A stretch of DNA of 64,000 nt from Mesorhizobium opportunistum WSM2075 (GTDB taxonomy: Bacteria > Pseudomonadota > Alphaproteobacteria > Rhizobiales > Rhizobiaceae). Below are positions 7,927 through 17,745 of the stretch, in pieces. The DNA lies in assembly GCF_000176035.2 (NCBI RefSeq), contig NC_015675.1, positions 3,166,001 to 3,230,000 on the forward strand, given 5' to 3'. The notes below the pieces were generated by a model that ran no database searches, was not told where the DNA came from, and saw only the letters and a list, made by a program, of their open reading frames with translations. The position numbers and the translations under genes are program-made. Within the stretch, counting starts at the first letter, position 1; each line of letters opens with the position of its first letter.

Positions 7927-8721
7927 ATGAACGACCAGAACAGGCCGGCCGACTGGAAGCATTTCGACGATTTCGCCGCCGGCATCGCCACCAACCGGCT
8001 GCCGACGACATCAGCGTTGCGCGGGCAGACCTTCAAGATCACGCTCGACACCGGCCGCACCATCGACTTGGCCTTCACGTCAGCCGATACGGTGGCGTGG
8101 AGCGAGGGCACGGAAGCCGGCGCGGACTGGTACGAGGCGCTCGAAGTCGCCTCCGATGTGTTCTTCATCAACATGAGTTTCGCCGCCCGGCCGACGGAGG
8201 ACGAGGCGCTCATCGTCAACACCAGTACGCGCCGCGTGCTGTCGGTGCGCGAACGGGTGCGTGAAGCAGGCGAGGCGCCCGGCGAGCCACGCGTGGCGCA
8301 GACCTGGTCGGCCGGTGTGCTCGGCGACCCCCGCGTGGCGCCGACCGGCATCGTGCCGGCACCGACCCGGGACCTGATCGGGCTCACCGCGCACTACACC
8401 TACAGTCCCAACCACGTCTACGAACATATTTATCTGAGCGCCGAGCGCTATGCCTGGCAGAACCTCGTCGGCGTGCAGCGCGGCCATGGCGACGTCGATC
8501 TGGCGACGACCTGGAAGTTCGCCGAGAACCAGTATGTGTTCGGTTTCCGCGAGTTCATCATCCCAGTCGCGTCGCTGTTCTTCTACAATTGGGACACGAT
8601 GCGCTCGACCGGCAAATTCCTTGGCGTGACCAGCCAGGGCAAGGTCGAGAACAAGCCGGCCGGCGCTCACATCGAGAAGAAATCCAGAACCGTCTACGAC
8701 GAAGGCAAGGCGCCGGTCTGA
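7927..8721 (+). CDS. MoaF-family protein
   Basis: The 264-residue protein matches the two-part MoaF family: an N-terminal barrel-like half (TSALRGQTFKITLDTGRTID, then DWYEALEVASDVFFINMSF) and a C-terminal half (DLIGLTAHYTYSPNHVYEHIYL, WKFAENQYVFGFREF). MoaF was named from a molybdenum-cofactor operon, but the family's reaction is not settled and members also appear in catabolic clusters. Here it is 14 bases after an SDR and 17 before an NTF2-like gene, with no cofactor-synthesis gene adjacent, which favours a catabolic role. Confidence 0.75.
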   Translation: MNDQNRPADWKHFDDFAAGIATNRLPTTSALRGQTFKITLDTGRTIDLAFTSADTVAWSEGTEAGADWYEALEVASDVFFINMSFAARPTEDEALIVNTSTRRVLSVRERVREAGEAPGEPRVAQTWSAGVLGDPRVAPTGIVPAPTRDLIGLTAHYTYSPNHVYEHIYLSAERYAWQNLVGVQRGHGDVDLATTWKFAENQYVFGFREFIIPVASLFFYNWDTMRSTGKFLGVTSQGKVENKPAGAHIEKKSRTVYDEGKAPV

Positions 8722-8738
8722 CCGCGCGGGAGAACGCC

Positions 8739-9128
8739 ATGAACAAGAACTACGAAGCGATCAAGGCGCATTACGCCGGCTCCGACGCCATGGATTTGGC
8801 CGCGATGATGGCGCCGATCACCGGCCGCACCGCCTGGACCGAAATGGCTGGCTTTCCCTATGCCGGCACCTATGTCGGCCCCGACGCCATCATAGCGGGC
8901 GTCTTCAAGCGCATCGGCGAGGAGTGGGACGGCTACAATCTGAAGCTCGAAAAGCTGGTCGACGGTGGCACCACCATCGTCGGCATCGGCACCTATTCGG
9001 GCACCTACAAGAAGACCGGCAAGCCGATGTCGGCGCGCGTCGTCCATGTCTGGGAGATGGAGGACGGCAAAGTGCTGAGTTTCGAGCAGTTCACCGACAC
9101 CAGGCTGGTCGCGGCAGCGACAGCCTGA
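8739..9128 (+). CDS. NTF2/SnoaL-like small protein
   Basis: A 129-residue alpha+beta barrel protein of the ketosteroid isomerase/SnoaL type, with HYAGSDAMDLAAMMAPITG, AGTYVGPDAI, and the closing strands RVVHVWEMEDGKVLSFEQFTD. Such proteins act as isomerases, cyclases or hydratases on small hydrophobic substrates, or as binding modules. It is the third gene of the SDR-MoaF-NTF2-transporter run; its position just before the binding-protein gene supports a joint pathway. Confidence 0.8.
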   Translation: MNKNYEAIKAHYAGSDAMDLAAMMAPITGRTAWTEMAGFPYAGTYVGPDAIIAGVFKRIGEEWDGYNLKLEKLVDGGTTIVGIGTYSGTYKKTGKPMSARVVHVWEMEDGKVLSFEQFTDTRLVAAATA

Positions 9129-9183
9129 GACATACGGGCGGGCGCGCTGACGCGCCCGCCCGATGAAAACCTGGGAGGATGAA

Positions 9184-10410
9184 ATGGGAAACAGTCTGAA
9201 GGCAATGCTGGCGGGGAAGAGAATGCTGGCGGGCCTGGCCCTGTCGGCCGTGTTCGCGGCCGGCGGCACCAGTATGGCGAATGCCGGCGATACCGAGATC
9301 GTCATCGGTGCGCCGATCTCCCTGACCGGGCCGCTGGCTGGCGACGGCAAGGAGCAGAAATGGGCCTACGAGCAGGCGGTGGCCGACATCAACAAGGCCG
9401 GCGGCATCATGGTCAAGTCGGCCGGCAAGAAACTGCCGGTGCGGCTCGTCATCGCCGACGACGAAAGCTCGGAAGGCAAGGTCGCATCGGCGCTGGAGAA
9501 CCTCATCAAGGTGCAGAAGGTCGACGCGCTGCTCTCGACCCATTCCGGGCCGATGAACATCGCCGGTGCCATCGTCGCGGAAAAATACAAGAAGTTCTAC
9601 ATGATCACGACGGCCTTCCCGTTCGAATGGCAGCCGTTGAAGCTCAAATATTCGGCGCTGTTCTTCTTCCACCCGGGTCCGGGCGCCGAAGTGCCGTTCG
9701 AGATCTGGAACAAGCTGCCGGCCAATGAGAAGCCGAAGAACCCGGCGCTGGTCACCGAGGATTCGCCCGACGGCAAGGGCTTTGGCGGCGCCTTCGAGGC
9801 GGCGGCCAAGAAGTATGGCTACACTTTCGCGGTCGACGATCCCTGGGCGATCGGCGCCACCGACTATTCGGCGTTGATCACCAAGCTCAAGGCGGCAGAC
9901 GTCGACGCCATGCTGGTGTTCGGTTCGCCGGCCGACACGGTGACGCTGCTGCGCCAGATGAAGGAGCTCGGCTTCTCCGTGCCTTATCTGCATGGCTGGA
10001 AGGGCACCTGGACGGGCGAGTTCCACGAAGCGCTCGGGCCGGATTCCGATTACATCCTGACCGACGGCTTCTGGTCGGCGAGCTATCCTTACAAGGGCGC
10101 CAAGGAGCTCGGCGACCGCTACGAGGCCGAGTTCAAGAAAGACTCCGTCACCGTCGGCGCCTTCTATGCCAACGCGCAAGTGCTGGCGCAGGCGATCGAG
10201 AAGGCGGGTTCCACCGACGCCGACGCGCTGCATGAGGCGATCTTCAACCAGGAATTCAAGGACACGGTGGTCGGCGATCTCAAATTCGACCAGACCGGCT
10301 TTGCCCTGATCCCCAGCGTCGCCACGCAATGGTGGCAAGGCAAGCACCAGCTGATCTACCCGGACGGCAACTGGACCTACAAGCCGGCACCGGCCTGGGA
10401 CAAGCGCTGA
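9184..10410 (+). CDS. Branched-chain-amino-acid-type (HAAT) ABC transporter binding protein
   Basis: A 408-residue periplasmic binding protein with signal peptide ending ANAGDTEI, the family start IVIGAPISLTGPLAGDGKEQ, and two-lobe pattern including LIKVQKVDALLSTHSG and LPYL-like LGFSVPYLHGWKG. Start ATG 9184 is chosen for its GGGAGG ribosome site and the proper signal peptide. Homologues bind branched amino acids, urea, amides or aromatic acids; neighbouring SDR, MoaF and NTF2 genes suggest a non-amino-acid organic substrate. The ATPase and permease genes follow. Confidence 0.92.
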   Translation: MGNSLKAMLAGKRMLAGLALSAVFAAGGTSMANAGDTEIVIGAPISLTGPLAGDGKEQKWAYEQAVADINKAGGIMVKSAGKKLPVRLVIADDESSEGKVASALENLIKVQKVDALLSTHSGPMNIAGAIVAEKYKKFYMITTAFPFEWQPLKLKYSALFFFHPGPGAEVPFEIWNKLPANEKPKNPALVTEDSPDGKGFGGAFEAAAKKYGYTFAVDDPWAIGATDYSALITKLKAADVDAMLVFGSPADTVTLLRQMKELGFSVPYLHGWKGTWTGEFHEALGPDSDYILTDGFWSASYPYKGAKELGDRYEAEFKKDSVTVGAFYANAQVLAQAIEKAGSTDADALHEAIFNQEFKDTVVGDLKFDQTGFALIPSVATQWWQGKHQLIYPDGNWTYKPAPAWDKR

Positions 10411-10494
10411 GCAATCGGTGCGGCGGAATGGGGCGGGCGCGGCTTCTGTGTCCGCCCCAGCATCCTTGACGACAGACTGGAGAACGGAAACACG

Positions 10495-11212
10495 ATGCAA
10501 TCCGACGAAACCTTGCTTCGCCTCGAGGCGGTACAGAAGCGGTTCGGCGGGCTCGTCGTGCTCAACAACATCGACATCGCCGTCGGCGCCAACGAGCTGA
10601 TCGGGCTGATCGGTCCCAATGGCGCCGGCAAGTCGACGCTGTTCAACCTCATCACCGCGCTCTACACGCCGACACAAGGGCGTATCCGGTTTCGTGGGCG
10701 CGACATCACCGGCACGGCACCGCATCGCATCTGCCGGCTCGGCATCGCGCGCACCTTCCAGCTGGTGCGCACCTTCCTGACCATGACGGCGTTCGAGAAC
10801 ATCATGGTCGGCGCGGTCTATGGCGGTGGCGGGCGCGTCAGGCACGCCACTGCCGCGGCCGAGGAAGCGCTGGAACTGGTCGGCCTGACCGCGAAACGCG
10901 ATGTCCGGACCGCGCATATGACATTGTCCGACCGGCGGCTGCTGGAGATCGCGCGGGCAGTCGCGTCCAGCCCGGCGCTGCTCCTGCTCGACGAGCCGAT
11001 GGCGGGGCTGAACCCGACCGAGATCCAGCGCATGGTCGATGTCATCCGCCGCGTGCGCAACGAGCGTGGCGTGTCGATCCTATGGGTAGAGCACAAGGTG
11101 GATGCCATCATGAAAGTGTGCAGCCGGGTGATCGTGCTCGACCATGGCGAGAAGATCGCCGACGGCACGCCACGCGAGATCGTCGCCAACCGCAAAGTGA
11201 TAGAGGCCTATC

Positions 11213-11232
<20 letters not shown>
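10495..11232 (+). CDS. HAAT ABC transporter ATPase, LivG type
   Basis: A 245-residue ATPase with Walker A GPNGAGKST, the LivG-specific long loop IARTFQLVRTFLTMTAFENIMVG, Walker B LLLLDEPMAGLNP and switch histidine in WVEHKVD. The ABC signature is unusual: LSDRRLLEIARA rather than the LSGGQ or LPYGQQ forms, though the serine is kept. It overlaps the next ATPase gene by 20 bases, a tight operon link. The pair energises the two permeases downstream. Confidence 0.92.
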
Positions 11233-11935
<703 letters not shown>

Positions 11936-11937
11936 TG

Positions 11938-12834
11938 ATGACGTTCAACATTCCGCCTCCCGACATCCTGCTGCAACTGTCGCTCAACGGCGCGCTGGGC
12001 GGCGCCATGTATGGCGTCGCCGCCGTTGGCTTGAGCCTCATCTTCGGCACCATGCGGCTGATCTTCCTGGCGCAGGGCGCGATGATCATCCTGGCCGCCT
12101 ATTTCGTGCGGGCGCTGTTCTACGGGCTGGGCATCGACCCGTTCCTGTCGCTGCTGATCGTCGTTCCGGTCGGGCTCGTCGTCGGCTGGCTGATCTACCA
12201 AGGCCTGTTCCGCAAGGCAGCCGCCGCGGAGGACCGCAACATCTCGCTCCTGATCGCGGTCGGCCTGATGTTCCTGATCCAGAACCTGATGACGGTGGTG
12301 TGGGGCGGCAATACCGCAGCGATCGTCACCTCCTACACGGCGAGCGGTATCGAGATATTGGGCGTGCGCACCTCCTTCACCCGCTCCATGGGCTTCCTGA
12401 TCGCACTCGCCGGCACCGGGCTGGTGGTGTTGTTCCTGCGCAAGACGCTGGTCGGCAAGGCGGTGCGCGCGGCGTCCGAAGACATGGAAGCGGCGACGCT
12501 GATGGGCATCAGCCCGCATCGCGTCAATGCGATCGCCTTTGCCATCGGCATCGCGCTGGCGGGAGCGGCCGGCGTCGCGGTGGCGACCACATTTCCATTC
12601 AACCCGTTCGCCGGGTTCATCTTCAGCCTGAAGGCGCTGGTGGCGCTGGCGCTGGGCGGCATCGGCAATGTCGCCGGTGCGCTCGCCGGCGGCATCCTGC
12701 TCGGCCTCATCGAGGCCTATGTGCAGTATTTCATCTCGGGCGGCTGGACCAACGCGATTGCCTACGGCGTGTTCCTGGCGGTGCTGATGTTCAAGCCGGA
12801 AGGCCTGTTCAGCCGGCCCTACAAGAAGGCTTGA
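11938..12834 (+). CDS. HAAT ABC transporter permease, LivH type
   Basis: A 298-residue inner-membrane permease with about eight helices, including the LivH N-terminal LSLNGALGGAMYGVAAVGLSL and the coupling segment VRAASEDMEAATLMGISPHRVNAIAFAIG. The ATG at 11938 has GGAG five bases upstream; a GTG at 11935 overlapping the LivF stop is the alternative. It pairs with the next gene as the transport channel. Confidence 0.92.
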   Translation: MTFNIPPPDILLQLSLNGALGGAMYGVAAVGLSLIFGTMRLIFLAQGAMIILAAYFVRALFYGLGIDPFLSLLIVVPVGLVVGWLIYQGLFRKAAAAEDRNISLLIAVGLMFLIQNLMTVVWGGNTAAIVTSYTASGIEILGVRTSFTRSMGFLIALAGTGLVVLFLRKTLVGKAVRAASEDMEAATLMGISPHRVNAIAFAIGIALAGAAGVAVATTFPFNPFAGFIFSLKALVALALGGIGNVAGALAGGILLGLIEAYVQYFISGGWTNAIAYGVFLAVLMFKPEGLFSRPYKKA

Positions 12835-12839
12835 GCACC

Positions 12840-13820
12840 ATGTTGAAGCAAGCCTGGAACAAGCAAGCCAAGGCGGGGATTGCCATTGCCGTCGTCGTGG
12901 CACTCGCCCTGGTGCCGCTGCTGCCCGGTGCGATCGACAGTTACGCCTTCTCGTTCCTGTTCTTCGTCTTCATCTACGCCATCATGGCGCAGGGGTGGAA
13001 CCTGGTTGCCGGCTTCGGCGGTCAGATCAGCCTGGGCAACCATGCCTTCTTCGGGCTCGGCGCCTACACCACCGCGATCCTGTGGAGCGGCAACTATCTC
13101 TGGGGCTCGCTCTATGACGCCTACCCGCGCATCTACTATTTCGACCCGCTGACGATGGTGCTGGGCGGACTGGTGGCGGCTGTTGCCGCCATCATCATCG
13201 GCCTGCCGCTTTTGTCCAAGCTGCGCGGCGACTATTTCGCGCTGGGCACGCTCGGCTTCGGCGAGATCGTCAAGGTGATGTTCATCAATGGCGGCGACTT
13301 CACCGGCGGCGCCTTCGGCGTGGTGGCGCCTGCCGGCACCTTCGACACGCTCTTGCCGCACTATCTGGTCGGGCTCGGCCTGATGGTCGGCACGGCACTT
13401 GCCGTCCGCTTCTTGATGCGCTCGCGCTACGGGCTGGCGCTGATCGCCGTGCGCGACGACGAGATGGCGGCGTCGGCCAACGGCATCGACACGCTCAGGG
13501 TCAAGGTCGCCGCCTTCGCCGGCAGCGCCTTCATCGCCGGCATCGCGGGCAGCCTCTACACCTACTACATCTTCCATGTCGGCCCGGACTCAGTGTTCGC
13601 CCTCGACTGGATGCTGCTGCCGCTGATGATGACCGTGGTCGGCGGCACCGGCACGCTGCTCGGCCCGATCCTCGGCGCCTTCGTGATGTACGCCGTGTTC
13701 GACCTCGCGCGGATCGTGGTGCCGGACTATCACCCGGTGATCTCGGGCCTGACGATCATCCTGGCGATGCTGTTCCTGCCGAAGGGGCTGATGCGAAGTT
13801 TTGCGGGGAGGGTGGCGTGA
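12840..13820 (+). CDS. HAAT ABC transporter permease, LivM type
   Basis: A 326-residue permease with the LivM hallmark NLVAGFGGQISLGNHAFFGLGAY, then LRGDYFALGTLGFGEIVK and the cytoplasmic loop LIAVRDDEMAASANGID. It begins six bases after the LivH stop and completes the five-gene transporter. Its stop is 24 bases from the convergent end of the DadA-like gene. Confidence 0.92.
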   Translation: MLKQAWNKQAKAGIAIAVVVALALVPLLPGAIDSYAFSFLFFVFIYAIMAQGWNLVAGFGGQISLGNHAFFGLGAYTTAILWSGNYLWGSLYDAYPRIYYFDPLTMVLGGLVAAVAAIIIGLPLLSKLRGDYFALGTLGFGEIVKVMFINGGDFTGGAFGVVAPAGTFDTLLPHYLVGLGLMVGTALAVRFLMRSRYGLALIAVRDDEMAASANGIDTLRVKVAAFAGSAFIAGIAGSLYTYYIFHVGPDSVFALDWMLLPLMMTVVGGTGTLLGPILGAFVMYAVFDLARIVVPDYHPVISGLTIILAMLFLPKGLMRSFAGRVA

Positions 13821-13844
13821 CGCGGTTCAGATTTGCAACGACCC

Positions 13845-14969
13845 TCAAGAAAACCGAGCCGGCCGAAAGTTTGCAAGGAGCGGGTGCTCCTTTCCGGTGG
13901 CGATCTCGCCGGCGAGCAGCTCGCCGGCGATCAGGCCAAGCGTTGCGCCGCTGTGGCTGAAGGCTACGTAATATCCCTTGATGTCCTTCAATTGGCCGAA
14001 TACCGGATCGCCGTCCGCGGGGATCGGCTTGGGGCCGACGCCATAGTTTTCCAGCTCCAGCTTCGGATGGCCCTCGAGAACTTTCGAGGCTTCGTCGAGA
14101 AGCCCCTGAAGGGTCGAATCCTTCACGCCATAAGTACCGTCCGAATTGACGACCACTTCTTCTTCCGACCAGGCGGAATCGAGCGCAAGGGCTCCGTCCG
14201 GCGTCGGGCGGATGGCGACACGCGGCGTGTTGAGCACGGCCCGAAGGGGCAAGTGCAGCGGCTTGGTCCTGACCAGCAGCGCGATCGGCGTCCCGTCGGC
14301 AATATGTCGGTCGGAGTCCGCGACCATTCGCGGCACAGCACCGCCGGTCGCCAACAGCACCGCGTCGGCGGCGAAGCTGATGCCGCTTGTCGTGGTGACG
14401 CCGGTGGCGCGGCCGTCGACGACCGTGACCGCCGCGCTTCCGGCATCGGTGACCAGCTGTCCGCCGCGCTCCGTGAATTCCGCAACCAGTAGGTCGATCA
14501 GCGACGGCAGGTCGACCCAACCTTCGCCCGGATTGAAGATCGCGCCCTGGGGCGTGACAGCATCTGCAGCGATACCCGGGGTGACCGACGCTATGGCGCC
14601 CGCGGACAGATGCTGCGCGTCATAGCCAAGAATTTTCTCATATGCGAAGACATCCGCGATCTCGTTTGAGGCGCTGTCCGCATCCCATGTCAGGCCGCCG
14701 TCGAAACGCAGCCAGGCAGCATCCGGATATCTCGCCGACAACGTCCGATAGCGATCGATACCGATCATGCGCAGGCGATGGTATTCAGCTGACCGCTTGC
14801 GGGCGGAATTGAGCCAGGCGAGCGAGCGGCCTGAAGCTCCCTTGGCAAGCGGCCCGTCATTGACCAGGACAGTTTCGATGCCGAGCCGTGTAAGATGAAC
14901 GGCCGAAGAGACGCCGAAGATACCGCCCCCGACAACAACGACCTTTGCGACCGAATGTGATGTAGCCAT
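13845..14969 (-). CDS. FAD-dependent DadA/glycine oxidase-like enzyme
   Basis: A 374-residue flavoprotein of the D-amino-acid dehydrogenase/glycine oxidase superfamily: dinucleotide fold VVVVGGGIFGVSSAVHLTRLG at the N-terminus, KGASGRSLAWLNSARKRS, and the closing FAD motif YYVAFSHSGATLGLIAGELLAGEI. It would oxidatively deaminate an amino acid or N-substituted amino acid. The ATG at 14969 is chosen over one 39 bases upstream, which lacks a ribosome site. It is downstream of an amino-acid-type ABC transporter in the same direction and likely acts on the imported compound. Confidence 0.8.
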   Translation of the reverse strand: MATSHSVAKVVVVGGGIFGVSSAVHLTRLGIETVLVNDGPLAKGASGRSLAWLNSARKRSAEYHRLRMIGIDRYRTLSARYPDAAWLRFDGGLTWDADSASNEIADVFAYEKILGYDAQHLSAGAIASVTPGIAADAVTPQGAIFNPGEGWVDLPSLIDLLVAEFTERGGQLVTDAGSAAVTVVDGRATGVTTTSGISFAADAVLLATGGAVPRMVADSDRHIADGTPIALLVRTKPLHLPLRAVLNTPRVAIRPTPDGALALDSAWSEEEVVVNSDGTYGVKDSTLQGLLDEASKVLEGHPKLELENYGVGPKPIPADGDPVFGQLKDIKGYYVAFSHSGATLGLIAGELLAGEIATGKEHPLLANFRPARFS

Positions 14970-15020
14970 GGGATGTTCTTTCACTGTGTGGAGGTTGGAT
15001 TGGGCCATGCGGTGGTGCGA

Positions 15021-16562
15021 TCAAAGCACTTCGTCTAGGAAGTGCTTCAGACGCGCGCTTTTCGGAGTGTCGAAGATCGCAGCGGGCGTGCCGGCCTCGA
15101 TGACGCGGCCTTCATCCATGAAGACGACCTGATCGGCGACCTTGCGGGCAAAGCCCATTTCATGGGTCACGACGACCATCGTCATGCCGCGGCGGCCGAG
15201 GTCCGCCATCAGGTTGAGGACGCCTTTCACCAGTTCGGGATCGAGAGCGCTGGTCACCTCGTCGAACAGGATGACCTCCGGGTCCATGGCAAGCGCACGG
15301 GCGATTGCCACACGCTGCTGCTGGCCGCCGGAAAGGCTCCCGGGACGATGGTGTTTGCGGGCGGCAAGGCCAACATCGGCCAGGCGCGCCTCGGCGATGC
15401 GCTCGGCCTCCGGCACCGGAATGCCCTTGACCTTGGTCAGGGACAGCATGACGTTTTCCAGGGCTGTGTGGTCGGGAAACAGGTTGAACTGCTGGAACAC
15501 CATGCCGACACGCCGGCGCAATTTTTCGGGCTTCATCGCCAGGATGCTCGCGCCATCGAGCAGCACGTCGCCGCCCTTGGGCTCGACCAGGCGGTTGAGG
15601 CAGCGCAGCAGGGTCGACTTGCCTGAACCCGACGGACCAATGACGCATGTGACCGTGCCCGGCTTGACCGTCAGGCTGACCCCCTTGAGGACATCGAGAT
15701 CGCCATAGGCCATGTCGAGATCGGTGATGGCGAGACTACCGCCCTTGAACCGGGGAAGCGCCGGGCTGCCGTCGGGGCTGGTCTGCGAAGATGGACCGCC
15801 GATCGCGCTTTCCAGTTCGCTCACCTCGGCGAGGCCGCTGGTGACGAGGCCTGCCTTTTGCTTTCCGACCCGCAGCGAGTTGTCGATGTAGTTGACAACG
15901 TGGGTCAACGGCACGGTGATGACGAGATAGAACACGCCAGCCAGGAGCAATGGCGACAGGTTTCCCGTGACCACCGCCTGGTCCTGGCCGACACGAAAAA
16001 TCTCGCGCTCCGACGCGAGCAGGCCTAGGAAGTAGACCAGGCTCGAATCCTTGACGTTGCCGATGAACTGGTTGACCAGAGCCGGCAGGACGCGGCGGAT
16101 GCCTTGCGGGACCACGATCAGCCGCATGCCCTGTCCGTAGCTCATGCTGAGCGCCCTGCAGGCTTCCATCTGTCCGCGCTCGACGCTCTGGATGCCGGAG
16201 CGGAAGATTTCGCCGATGTAGGCGCCGGCAATCAGGCTGAGGGCGAGAATGCCGAGCGGATAGGGCGAAGGCCCGAAGATTTCACGGCCGATGCGGGCGA
16301 AGCCCTGGCCGATCAGCAGAATCGTGACGATCGCCGGAAGACCCCGGAAAATATCGGTATAGACCCGGGCCGGGATGCGCAGCCAGCGCGATTGCGAGAT
16401 GCCCATGACAGCAAGGATCATGCCGAGGACAACTCCGATCACCGTGGACGCAGCGGCAAGGATCAAGGTGTTCTTCAGCCCGATGGTGATCATGCTTGGC
16501 AGCACGTCCGCCATGGCTTGCCAGTCGAGGAAACTGCGCCGCAGGTTTTCAAGCCAATTCAT
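15021..16562 (-). CDS. Amino-acid ABC transporter: permease and ATPase fused in one protein
   Basis: The 513-residue protein has a polar-amino-acid (His/Glu/Gln/Arg/opine) permease domain at about 1-225, with [31 protein letters not shown] and the EAA-loop [22 protein letters not shown] linker rich in Ser, Gly and Pro (about 235-260) leads to a complete ATPase with Walker [10 protein letters not shown], signature [14 protein letters not shown], Walker [14 protein letters not shown] and VVTHEMGFA. Usually these are separate polypeptides. Start ATG 16562 follows GAAAGGGG. The binding-protein gene upstream is frameshifted. Confidence 0.92.
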   Translation of the reverse strand: MNWLENLRRSFLDWQAMADVLPSMITIGLKNTLILAAASTVIGVVLGMILAVMGISQSRWLRIPARVYTDIFRGLPAIVTILLIGQGFARIGREIFGPSPYPLGILALSLIAGAYIGEIFRSGIQSVERGQMEACRALSMSYGQGMRLIVVPQGIRRVLPALVNQFIGNVKDSSLVYFLGLLASEREIFRVGQDQAVVTGNLSPLLLAGVFYLVITVPLTHVVNYIDNSLRVGKQKAGLVTSGLAEVSELESAIGGPSSQTSPDGSPALPRFKGGSLAITDLDMAYGDLDVLKGVSLTVKPGTVTCVIGPSGSGKSTLLRCLNRLVEPKGGDVLLDGASILAMKPEKLRRRVGMVFQQFNLFPDHTALENVMLSLTKVKGIPVPEAERIAEARLADVGLAARKHHRPGSLSGGQQQRVAIARALAMDPEVILFDEVTSALDPELVKGVLNLMADLGRRGMTMVVVTHEMGFARKVADQVVFMDEGRVIEAGTPAAIFDTPKSARLKHFLDEVL

Positions 16563-16657
16563 TCGGCCCCTTTCCATTGCTCCGTTCGCGCAGCCAAAAG
16601 CTGGGCGAAAGCGTGTCCGCAGCCGCCGGCCATCACGACCGGCGGCCGCGTGCGCGG

Positions 16658-17499
16658 TTACTTCTGGGGGAGGTACTGGTCAGGCATCGGGGAACCGGGG
16701 AACCACTTCTCGTAGAGCGTCTTCCAGGTGCCGTCCTGCATCGCCGCATGCAGGGCGGTGTTCAATGCCTCGCGAAACTTGTCGTTGCCCTTGCGCAGGA
16801 CGAAGCCCGCGGGTGCGTCGAAGGAGGGGATGTTCACCGCGATCTTCAAGTCCGGATAGCGAACCGCATAGTCCTTGGCTGCCTCGTAATCGAGGAAATG
16901 CGCGTCGACGGTTCCGTTGTTCAGCGCGGAGACGGCAGAGTTGTTGTCGGGGAACTTGACGAGATCTGTCCCGACAAAATTCTTCGCTGCGTAGATTCCT
17001 GCAGCGTACCCTGGACGACGCCAAGACGCTTGCCCTTGAGCCCGTCCGCCGACTTCATGGCCTTGTCGGCGGTAAGCACCGAGAGATAGCCTGCGAGATA
17101 GCCATCCGAAAAGTCGACAGTCTTCTTGCGCGCATCCGTCGTGCCGATCGCGGCAACCGCGACATCGAAGCGCCCGTTGGCAACCGAGGGCATAAGCGCC
17201 GAGAATTCCTGACCGGTGAAGATCACCTGGTCGGGTTTGAATCCCAGGCGGCCGGCGACGTTGCGAAACAATTCAAGGTCGAACCCGGTGAATGTGCCAT
17301 CCGCCTGGGTGAAAGCGTATGGCTTGGCGTCTCCCATGGTGCCGACGCTGATGACCTTCGCATCGATGAGGCCGTAGGGATTGTCATCCGCCGCGGCGGC
17401 GCGCGAAACCAGACCCGCTCCGATGCATACAACCATAAGTGCCATTGCGCCGGTCTTTACCGGCGACATCAACGACTTGAGAATTCCCATCCTGCTCAT
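16658..17499 (-). pseudogene. Frameshifted polar-amino-acid ABC transporter binding protein
   Basis: Two frames together make one family-3 solute-binding protein. The first (from ATG 17499 behind GGAGAG) has a signal peptide ending RAAAADDNPYG, then [29 protein letters not shown] and [11 protein letters not shown], and runs to GVVQGTLQ. The next frame resumes [19 protein letters not shown] and ends [14 protein letters not shown]. The shift falls near 16998-17003, where restoring one G after CAG rejoins the frames; the total of 842 bases is one short of a whole number of codons. All other features are intact, so this is either a very recent mutation or a sequencing error. Without it the transporter would lack its periplasmic receptor. 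Confidence 0.85.
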
Positions 17500-17650
17500 G
17501 TCTTCTCTCCACTCTGAAGGGTTGTTTTTCTTGGCACGTTCTTCTTGGCATTCGCGTCGAGCCCGCAATTTCAGGCCTCACATCGTTGGTCGCCGCGGAA
17601 GCGGCTCGCACGGGGGCTGTCATCATGCCTCCTGGCTCGTTCATCTCTCA

Positions 17651-17685
17651 AAGAGACCGGTCTCTTATTGCGTGAGACCGGTCTC
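17651..17685. promoter_or_regulatory. Tandem LacI-type operators between divergent genes
   Basis: Two palindromes share the core GAGACCGGTCTC. The first, AAGAGACCGGTCTCTT at 17651-17666, is perfect over 16 bases; the second is perfect over 12 at 17674-17685. Their centres are 21 bases apart, two helical turns, so two dimers would bind the same face. They lie between the frameshifted binding-protein gene (start 17499) and the LacI gene (start 17746). The CCGG centre is like many LacI operators. The obvious inference is that the adjacent LacI protein represses both directions. Confidence 0.8.
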
Positions 17686-17745
17686 TTTGGTAATGGTTAT
17701 CGCCAGATTGACCTTCCGTCAACAACTCTTGTAGTCGTTCGTCCG

